A DNA stretch of 64,000 nucleotides from Hydrangea macrophylla. Its lineage: Eukaryota; Streptophyta; Magnoliopsida; Cornales; Hydrangeaceae. The stretch's first letter is position 1. Each line of letters starts with the position of its first letter. The stretch is from assembly GCA_033977485.1 (NCBI GenBank), contig CM066984.1, positions 114,259,251-114,323,250 of the forward strand. The letters run 5' to 3'. Made by a program: the position numbers and the translations under genes. The notes under the pieces were generated by a model that was not told where the DNA came from, ran no database searches, and saw nothing but the letters and a program-made list of their open reading frames with translations. Shown in pieces: positions 55,641-64,000 of this stretch.

Positions 55641-56950
55641 ACTCTTAAACCAAAACAGCTTCTCTAACAGTTGCAGAGCACACAACATATTATGCTTCCA
55701 TTGCGTACAGCATAAGGCAAGGTCTACAGTCCTCCTGCGAACATATCGCAAGATACTCTTCACTACTCTCTAGTGACAGGACCATGGTTGCTACGGCAAT
55801 GACTAATTAAACCAACCGCATAGCAGACATCTGACCGAGTACACACATTAGCATACTTCAGATTCCCTATTGCGGATGGATATGGCAAACTGGACATTTG
55901 TTTCCTCTTCTCATTATTCTTAAGACATTGATCTAAGGTCAAGGTGAGTCCCCCAAAAATAGGATGTCTATGGGTTTTCAGTTTTTCATGTGAAAACGTT
56001 CAAGAACCTACATCTTGTAAGTCCCTCGAGACAAACAGAGGAGCTTCTGAGAACAATATCTCACAGTCTAAACTTCCAACACATAGTTGGAATCACCCAT
56101 GTCCTCAATCTCAAACTGAGAGGACAACCACTCTCAAGTGGCAACAATGGAACTCATCTCATTCCTAGTTAAAAGGACGTCATCAACATATAAAGAATTA
56201 AAACACTTTCCATGGACCATTTAATGTACACACATTGTACCACTGCCTAGACGATTTGAGATAATAAATAGATCGTTTGAGACAGCACAATTTTGCGCTC
56301 ATTCCCTTTGGTCACAACACCAATGGGATGATCCATATTTATCTCGTCGTCTTATTCTCCATTAAGAAAAGAACAGTTTAAACATCCAACTAAAATGGTT
56401 CAAAAACTAAATATGCGACAATTACTAGGATAAGGCGAATGGAGTCAGATCTCACCCTTTAGGAGAATATGTTTCCATGGTCTATACCCTCTCTGGGTAC
56501 AAACTATCGCCACAAGGCGCGCCTAATACTTGTCAATTGAACCATTTGCCTTGCATTAGATTTTGTAAACACACTTGTCTCCAATAGCCTTACGCACAGG
56601 CGGAATGTCAACTAACTCCTAGACTTTATTTACGTCCATAGGGCTCATCTCGTCTGGCATAGTAACTATCTACTCAGCTTCAGCAGACGAAGAAAAATAC
56701 TTCAACAAAAGAAGCAGGCTCATCCTCATCCACTTGTGCACACATTTGCACACATATGAAAATGTCTTCCTCAATTTCAAAACAGCGATAGGGAACGTTT
56801 TCCTCATCACCATACAGTGTACTACCTAAGAATCTTGAGTGCCTAGTGATGCACTCCCACTATCTGGTACACTCCCACTAGCGTCTAGCGGTGTACTCCC
56901 ACTCGGCTGGAGACTAGTACCATTTTATAGCGATTACTGGATGTGGAATC
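55640..56950 (-). pseudogene. copia-2 reverse transcriptase remnant
   Basis: On the minus strand the catalytic YVDD is encoded at 56179-56190 (context LYVDDVL). Further left, near 55830-55850, a corrupted SMLMCVLGQMS-type block corresponds to the copia motif normally ending TRPDI. Many stops and indels. Recognition rests on motif order only. Confidence 0.6.
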
Positions 56951-57083
56951 TCAATCTCCCCACCCTCGCTTAAAAATGGTATGTTGTCTTCAACATCCTC
57001 CAACTCATAGAGGTCAAGATATCTCTTAGTAATACAAATCTGGGGAAGTCATTTTCAATATCATGTGGCACCATTTCTATCAT

Positions 57084-57714
57084 TCCTATACCCGTTTGTT
57101 TATTATACGAAACATAGACTGTCGAGCTATTAGAATACCTTTTAAAGGTATGCTTTCTAGCTCTCGAGCGTAGTTTCTCGCACTTATGTAAGGTATAGTG
57201 AACATAACCTCTTGAGCTTCACGGGCGCAAATGCTCCAAAATGAGCTTTTCGCCTTTCCATAGCTCATAAGGGGGTAGAAGGAACTGACTGAGGAGAGGC
57301 ACTCTACTATGTAGGCTGCAATCAAGAGTACATCCTCTCAAAACAATACTGGGAGGTTGACTTGCGCCATCATAGTCCTAGCCATATCTGGGAATGTTTT
57401 ATTCCTTCTTTCTGCAACATCATATTGTTGCGGAGTTCCGGAATAGAAAAGTTGTCTGCATTTTTCCTTTTTCCTCACATAGTTCCCAGAACTGATTAGA
57501 TAAATACTCGCGATCCTCATATCGCGCGAAATCATCTATAAAAGTGAGAAAATAAGAGGCGCCATGACGTGCCTTTGCAACCATAGGTCCATAGATATTT
57601 GAGTGAACTAGCTCTAATGCTTGAGTAGCTCTAATAGCCTCTCTAAAAGGCTTTCGGCATGCTTTTCCAACTAAGCAAGAGTCACGCATAGGTAGGTCAA
57701 TCTTAACGAGTGGG
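57084..57714 (-). pseudogene. copia-2 integrase remnant
   Basis: The minus frames 57420-57714, 57338-57535 and 57086-57325 contain SCLVGKACRKPFREAIRA, LELVHSNIYGPM and SYFLTFIDDFARYE. Then DREYLSNQFWELCEEKGKM, TPQQYDVAERRNKTFPDMAR and MMAQVNLPVLF follow. An internal stretch between RYE and DREY is missing compared with the family. The Asp in VHSDICGP has become Asn, so it is inactive even aside from the frameshifts. Confidence 0.82.
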
Positions 57715-60530
57715 TGTGGATACCAGGATTCCACCGCTTCTTTGTTTTGTTTTGAAATTTTGAGATTTGATTTTGAATCAAAGGAAGAAAATGGTCTGTT
57801 GAAAACAGATACAGAGTCGCCACTTGGTCTTTAAGGAACCAAGAAACCTAATTTTGACTCACCCAAATGGATAAAGGGCACCGGCCTTTCATAACCAAAG
57901 AACTTGGCTCGGGGTTTTGGTACGAGAGAGGAAGGAGCCTTTATCGCGACTAAAACACCCTCAACTCGCCCCGTCTTTCAACGGGCCTCAATTAGCATCC
58001 GAATAATCATCTTATACTATGTATGGTTCGAAAATTAATACTATGATAGTATATTACATCACATAAGAAATTTAAAATGGAAGATCTAAAGATAAGATAT
58101 CATTCATAAGATCTAAGCCAAATATCATACAATGTAAAGTGAAAGATCACACAAATAAACCTAGGAAAAATCGTCTAATCATGTATCAAGTAATTAAATT
58201 TCCCTAATCTAAGGGGACATGAATTGTTCTTGAAACAAAACAATCAAAGAAATCAAAATATGCTTAGCAAGCTAGTATGATGCATGTTATTCTTTGAGAA
58301 AAGAAGATCTCTCAATCCCCGAGACGGATGAGAAAGGATGATTAGATCGAGGGGAAGCACGAACGTGTGATCATGATCATTCCTTATAATCTTCTTAGAT
58401 TAGGAGTTACAAAAAAACTCAAATCTTGCATGAATGCAATGTATGTACCTAGAATGTGCCAAGGTTGTAGTGTGCCTTGGGTTCATGGATTCCTAGAATG
58501 ACTTAGAAGTCTAGAATGTGTATGAATAAATGAATGAAAACAATATGGAATATGTATAAATGTAGTATGGACTACTTCCTAAGATATGAACTAATTTGGA
58601 ACGCATATAAGCATCAAATCAAAGAATGAAAGTTAAAATGTGCTTGCTGTGAATAGTGGACAGAACAGTAGCATGATCTTGTGAAAATTGAAAAGAGGGG
58701 TTAGGAATGTTTTTAGTGCATGATTTTTTTATGGAGATCTTCCTTATTTTGTCTATAACACTACCAAAAAAGCCAATATTTAATATCTATCACAGATTGA
58801 GTGAAATCATGTAAACAATGAAGGTCACTCAGAAACAGAGTCCGTACTGTCGACTGAAATGTTTAAAATTCTTAGAAAATGAAAACAAATGATCTGGAGG
58901 CCCATTTTATACAGAAAGTTCCATAAGACATTGAAGTTTAAGGTAAAAATAATTTTGGACCACCCCATTTGGAAACGTTTTCTGAAAAAGAAGTTGGAAG
59001 TTACCCAAGCTGCTGTGACAGCAGAGGCAGAATGTCTGGAAGGAATGTTTGGGTCCAAATGAACCATTTTCAAGTACTTCCAAGTCAAACCAAAAATCAT
59101 GGGTGTTCTCCAATGAGTTAGGAATACTTTCCAAGTGGTCTTGCATCCATATATTGAGTATTGAGTTCTAGTAAAATCTTTGAACTCAGCTCACTCACTG
59201 TTTTGACCCACTATTTTGAAGATTTTGGGGAAAATAAGGTTTTCTTTCTTGAGATCAAAATGAGAGGGATTGAGGGGGGTTTTGAAATAGAGGTTTTGAA
59301 AGTGTATTTTTAATACTCAATAAAGATTATGACCACTTAAAATTCCAACATTCAACTCATTATCAAGAACCTCCAAGATTGTTGGAGAAACTTATTTTCA
59401 TTTTGAACATAACTTCAAGAATACCTTGGAGGTATTGAAGTTATGATCATCATCTATCAAACATGTTTTTGAGGTTAAGAGCTACTATCCATAAGGATTC
59501 ACTCACCTCAAACTTCATGTCATCACTTAGATGATGATGAACTAGTAAGTAAATAAAGAAAATCAAAAAGAAATGAGGTGAGAAGAGATGAACATTATAT
59601 AAACAAACAAGCAAATAGATGACAATCAATAGATGATATTCATGATGTATAGGACTTGTAGCATGGTGTTTCACTCATATGTAATGACATTGGACATGGA
59701 AAAAGCTTCCACTCTCTTAAATGCTCACTAAAATGGTGGTTGAGTGTATTGAATGTTGAAGTAAATAGGAATAATGAAGTAAAAACAAAGTTTAGAACTC
59801 ACTTTTGTTTTGAAAAATCAAAGAAGAAAGCTTCTCTTCTCTCTACTCTAACCTTATCTCTAAAACTTTCTCTCCCAAACTTTTTCTAAACTTTCATTTC
59901 ACCCCCCCCCCCAAAATGAAGAGCAATGGGGGGTTTATATAGGCCAACTTGGGGTGGTTTTAAGGTTTTAGAAGTATTCCCATTAGTCCAAAACATCTGA
60001 AATCATGAAACTACGTCGTTTTGGTTTTAAAATAATCAAAATGGACCCCCAAAAGAAATTACAAAAACACACTGTTCTGGGGAAGAGTGCCGCGGCGGCA
60101 CTGGGCCAGTGCCGCGGCGGTAGTGGGCCAGTGCAGCGGCAGCACTCTTAATTTTATCCGATTTTACGGGGACTTTCCGGGAATGTCAAACTTGGTCAAA
60201 CTTTGTCAAACCTTGGTCAAACCTTGGTCAAACCGGTCAACGGGGACTTTTCGGGAACTTCCGGGACTTCTAGGGGTCTTTGGGAGCTGATGATTTCATC
60301 TGATTTTACTTAAAAACTCATTTTATTGTTTTTCTTATGACGTAGCATGTTTCCAGAACTTTTGGCCCAAATCTGGAAGCTTCTGGGCTTTCAGGGGCAT
60401 TTTGGTCATTCTGAGCATTCTGAGAGATGGAACTAACTTCTAGGAATCCTTTTAAGTCTTTTTCGATCATTGTAAACCACCAAGCTATGGGTCTCCTAAA
60501 TCTGATAGCCGACAAAATGGGGTGTCTACA
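57715..60530 (-). mobile_element. Solo LTR of the Tat family
   Basis: It runs from TGTGGATACC to GTGTCTACA, 2816 bp, flanked by the target duplication GTGGG (57710-57714 and 60531-60535). It is homologous to both Tat LTRs (7412-10663, 17540-20782) but more diverged, with a deletion of about 0.4 kb left of 60150. It contains the expanded GC palindrome (60086-60146) and a shortened W-box-like array (about 60186-60240). It arose by recombination between two LTRs of an earlier insertion. Confidence 0.93.
60086..60146. repeat. Expanded GC palindrome in solo LTR
   Basis: One perfect AGTGCCGCGGCGGCACT (60086-60102) is followed by two diverged copies at about 60108 and 60130, joined by GGGCC. Unit length is about 22 bp. 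The full element has only one copy per LTR. Confidence 0.88.
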
Positions 60531-60535
60531 GTGGG

Positions 60536-61170
60536 CCCAAAAGGGCTTCTCGAGCTAATCAAGTCATCCTATTACATCCTATGCGTTCAAGTCTAGCATG
60601 ACATGTCTCAAAATAAATGAATAACAGAGGAAACTAGAATTATATAAAACAACTCTTAAGTAGTTATCGCTAGATAACCATGTCCTAGTAACACTACCAC
60701 AAAAAAGTATCCATCCTATTAATACCGAACTGGAGAACACCCTCGATTGCACTCTTCCACCTTGTTAGCCTTGGGCGCAAACTTGCTAGCCCCACCTTGC
60801 CTCTAGGCGGGTTTACCCTTACCATTGCGTTTAGGCCCACTGGCCTTGCACTTACTTCCACTTATGAAAGTAGTGGTCAAGAGTGTAGCTATACGGTTCG
60901 CCTCACCTTTTGGCGCTTCGTATTCAGCTCAACATGTCGGAAAATGTCAAAAACCAAAAAATTTAACATTTCCATTGTGGATCATGATTTGTTTTCTATG
61001 GACCCGCGAATCAGGCAAAGAACTAATCATAACCTGAAACTGCAATTCGCCAGTAAAGATGTTCCGAGTATTCTGAAATCACGAATCATACCTGTCATCG
61101 ACCTTAGATGTCCAGTCATCGTGTACTTGGAACGTTTCCTTTACTTTCCCGAACTTTATAACTAGATGCT
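60536..61170 (-). pseudogene. copia-2 gag remnant
   Basis: On the minus strand a segment reads ELQFQVMISSLPDSR near 61040-61090, followed by a Lys/Gly-rich linker (GPKRNGKGKPA, KFAPKANKVEEC) at about 60750-60850. This resembles the C-terminal part of copia Gag. No intact knuckle. Several stops. Confidence 0.5.
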
Positions 61171-61755
61171 TAATCTAGTAGTGAATGTCTCATCGAAAAC
61201 AAATTTGAGCTGATCTCATAATACTTTGGTTATTGGGTAGTATATATACTTTCCAACAAGATCATGGTGCATGATGCTTATCACAAAGCGCGTGCTATGA
61301 TCCTTCTCAAGCCAAGTATTATATTATAGGCTATTAAGGTTATAATGATATTGGGCCGGAGGCCCATTATTCGGTTTAATGGGTTGGACCATAGAATAAG
61401 CATAAAGCCCATAAGCTCTTACTCATTCTATCGGTGTATTACTTTGCAGTGTCATATTACAAAAAATTAGTCCCTTTTAAACTTGTTACTTTTAAAAAGA
61501 TCGACAAAGTGTGGTTTGAAAAACATTTGTTTTTGTGAATCCAAAAAAATTTGAAGAATAATATTTGAGAACATGCGCAAGGGATTGACATTATTATTTG
61601 CACATTTCATAAGGTTTGTTTTAAAATCCAATTACAAATGAGTTTTCCCCTTTCTACAATTTAAGACCAAAAAATTCGCTATTGCTCATTAATCAAATCT
61701 TAATTTTGTAAATTAAGAAAAACCTTTTATAATTGATTTTTCTAAACAAACATCA
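61171..61755. other. Unassigned AT-rich spacer
   Basis: No coding sequence, LTR match or RNA gene was recognised. It may include old LTR-derived sequence (GGGCCGGAGGCCCATTATTC at 61352-61371) but no partner is present. Confidence 0.4.
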
Positions 61756-62119
61756 TGTAACAACCCTAATTTTCTAAGTGCTTTTAGTAATTTTTATATT
61801 ATTATTTTCGAGTGTTAGACATTAACTGTGTGTATGTATCTTAGTGACACCTAATAAAAATGTTGAAGTAGCGTGTACGGGTAGTTAGTATGTTAAGTAG
61901 TGTGCTTAACATAGAAATTTAGTTCCTGGGGTCATGTGTACCCATTGGGCTAATCATCTGTCACATTAGAATGCATTTTCGGGTCCATACAAAGCCTTTT
62001 TGTGAGGCCCTTAGATAAAAAACGGGATTCGCATGTTTGTGTGTGTTTTATTTATAAGTGTTGTGTGTGAAATATATATACACATATATTAAACCCTAGC
62101 CCCCATTTAATAAAAAAAA

Positions 62120-62215
62120 AAAGGAAGAGGAGAGAAGAAACTAGAGAACAGACGTATGTGAGAGAGAGAAAGATAGAGAGAGGGAGAGAGAGGGAGGAGG
62201 AAGAAGAAGAAGAGA
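62120..62215. repeat. GA-rich low-complexity tract
   Basis: Runs of GA, GAA and GGGA dominate, e.g. GAGAGAGAAAGATAGAGAGA. Lies 40-140 bp after the TATA-like stretch, as in a 5' leader. Confidence 0.8.
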
Positions 62216-63825
62216 GGAACCTCAATCTTTGGTTTGTGTAATCATCATCAACCTTGAAGCCTAAATTGGTGAGTTAACTTGTTATTTTCTTTCAATCTCG
62301 TTTGACTGAAATTTAAATAGATAGAATATTAAAGTAGTATGGTTATGGATTATGAGATTTAAGTTTTTTTTTTTCAATGATTGAAGTCTTGATTTGAGAT
62401 TTATAGATGAGCATTGGATATGCATTTGAGCAATTATTCAATTTTCGGATTTGGGGTTTTCACGGATCAGATTTGAGTAGAAAATTCATATTAAATCATA
62501 CGTTATAGTTTTCGTGATTCTGTTCGCATGAGCCCGTAGGAAACGCAATTCTGGACAACTTCGTCTAATGGTATTTTTCCCAATTCTGCACCGTTTGGGC
62601 AGAATATGCATATTACAGTAATAGTTTTATGAAGGTTAAAATAAGTGTATTTGCTATATTACATTTTTGTGTGATTTCGTGTTCGTTAATATGAATTGAT
62701 ATGTTTGTACTTAGAGAGATATGAGTTCTCGTGTATAGTTGAGCTTTGTGAAATTGTAACTGTGCGATTTTGTAAGGGTTATGAATCTGTGTGAACATGT
62801 AGCTGTTAATATGATTTTAACGGGAATTTGATTTGAGATATATGAATCTCTTATAAAGTTGAGTTTTGTGAAAGACGTGGATGTATGAACGTTAGAAAAG
62901 TCATTATAGTTCACCACTACTCCTTATAATTTTAGGCGGCGACTTCGTGGATGACCCGTCCTTGTGTGATTAGACGGCGACTACGTGGAGACCCGTCTCT
63001 TCATTTTTAAGCCTTATGCCCGGCTTGTTGGTCTATTTCATGTGTATTTAGACATTGTTTTATTGACGTCAAGAACGTAAGGACTAGTCTTTCGGTAGAT
63101 ACTCAAATCCCAGTGATACCCCACGGGAGTTGGGACCGGAGTGGGAGTTAGTATTACGTTAGGAGACACATGGGATATATGTGTAGGCTGAACCATGGAT
63201 GGGTGGCCGAGGTGGTGAACATAAGGTGTAATTTGGATCGAATATTATGTGTTTTTTTTTTATTTGCGGATTTACAGTTGTAATGTGGTTTATGATTTTC
63301 AGTTATATGAAATTCTAAGAATTTGTAGTCGTGTAGTTTTCAGGATTTTAAATAATTTCGGTGTTGTGCCCGTTAGCTGAAACCTAGCATTCTATGTGTA
63401 ACGTGCCATTTTTTGGGAACGTAGTAATTTGATAATAAACTGGACCGGATTAGTAAATTGAATATTTTGGATACTTAGATTCATAGTTTATGGCCGTTTC
63501 GCGTAAACTGAAGTAAAACGACGATCCGAACAACTTTCGTGTTTTACACTTTTTCTAAAAACGTCATATTGACACTATTTTCATCGATTTTCAGAATCTG
63601 CTGAACATCGTCTATGTAAGAGCTGAATTTTAATAATTAATTTCTGAATTATCTATTTAGAATTTATGAACGAGGACGCATGTCATACCTTGAAAATTTT
63701 ATTCTTGACATTTTTCGTGTTTTAAGTTTTGTCTAATTCCAGTTCTTTATTAGAGATAAAATCATTTTAATTAATAACACCTTATTATTGGTTTATATTA
63801 TTGTGTTAAGTTCTATTTGTACAGG

Positions 63826-63866
63826 ATGGTAGGCCTACTAATGGTTTGCAGGTATCGGCCTACCAT
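63826..63866. repeat. 10-bp inverted repeat (hairpin)
   Basis: ATGGTAGGCC at 63826-63835 and GGCCTACCAT at 63857-63866 are perfect reverse complements with a 21-base loop. No T run follows, so it is not an obvious terminator. Confidence 0.7.
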
Positions 63867-64000
63867 AGTTAAAAAAGGTAAGTATTTAATTATTTTTATT
63901 CGGGCAAGAAACTACTTGCCACCACATAAATGGAAACTACTCTATTGTCCAGATATGTGTGTGGAACTACCTGTCTTGGCCCAAGAATGTTGTAGTATGA

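Larger units (their letters stand above)
53800..61170 (-). mobile_element. Decayed Ty1/copia element (copia-2) split by a solo LTR
   Basis: This is a minus-strand copia remnant with its 3' LTR at 53800-54244, a purine tract, RT traces (about 55640-56950), integrase (57084-57714) and gag traces (60536 to about 61170). The solo Tat LTR at 57715-60530 interrupts it at the integrase/pre-integrase boundary. The 5' LTR and primer site were not found, so the right edge is approximate. All frames are broken. Confidence 0.78.
61756..64000 (+). repeat. Probable start of another LTR (truncated by window end)
   Basis: TGTAACAACCCTAATTTTC at 61756 has an LTR-like start, and a TATA-rich stretch ATATATATACACATATAT follows (about 62073-62091). 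It then has a GA-rich leader (62120-62215) and long non-coding sequence with short repeats (CGGCGACTWCGTGGA at 62937 and 62972). No end or primer site is in the window. It could instead be a promoter and 5' region of a host gene; confidence is limited. Confidence 0.35.

Noticed and set aside
60797..61165. 122-residue plus-strand ORF
   Set aside because: Antisense to the copia-2 gag remnant, which shows family motifs on the minus strand.
61352..61372. Second LTR of copia-2
   Set aside because: Shares only GCCCATTATT with the 53800-54244 LTR; no extended similarity.

Overview
This window is plant nuclear repeat DNA, most likely from a eudicot. It consists almost entirely of nested LTR retrotransposons, and no intact host gene could be recognised. 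The evidence is plant-type primer-binding sites (initiator Met, Arg and Asp tRNAs), plant Ty3/gypsy lineages (Tekay-like chromovirus, Tat/Ogre-like, Athila-like), Ty1/copia pol genes, AT-rich spacers, and the absence of compact gene order. The species cannot be named from the sequence.

Layout. A plus-strand, gag-only (non-autonomous) Ty3/gypsy element forms the scaffold: 22659-25631 continued at 51703-51915. Both of its LTRs have been invaded. Its 5' LTR holds a minus-strand chromovirus (gypsy-1, 1-22658). One LTR of gypsy-1 holds a minus-strand Tat/Ogre-like element of 13.4 kb (7412-20782, target duplication GGTGT) with a complete gag and no pol. Its 3' LTR holds a 5'-truncated copia (25632-31190) fused to a second minus-strand chromovirus (gypsy-2, 31191-35543 continued at 49377-51702). 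The leader of gypsy-2 carries a 13.8 kb Athila-like element (35544-49376, target duplication ACCAC).

Right of 51915 lies about 1.9 kb of unassigned sequence. It is followed by a decayed minus-strand copia (53800 to about 61170) that was hit by a solo LTR of the same Tat family (57715-60530, target duplication GTGGG). The window ends in a probable LTR start at 61756.

Coding state. Only the Tat gag looks intact. The other gag and pol genes are broken by stops and frameshifts, but most retain recognisable protease, reverse transcriptase, RNase H and integrase motifs. Three elements can be bounded exactly by target duplications.

Most striking signals. Four unrelated elements carry clusters of short perfect palindromes in their LTRs, all centred on TCGA: CAATCGATTG (Athila), CAGTCGACTG (gypsy-2), TTCGATCGATCGAA (copia) and CGGATCGATCCG (gypsy-1). 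The Athila and gypsy-2 motifs differ by a single transition per arm (CARTCGAYTG). The Tat LTR has its own GC palindrome. In its U3 it also has a run of seven W-box-like TTGACC/TTGACT sites spaced 9-11 bp apart. These patterns look like family-specific regulatory arrays and are the best candidates for something undescribed.
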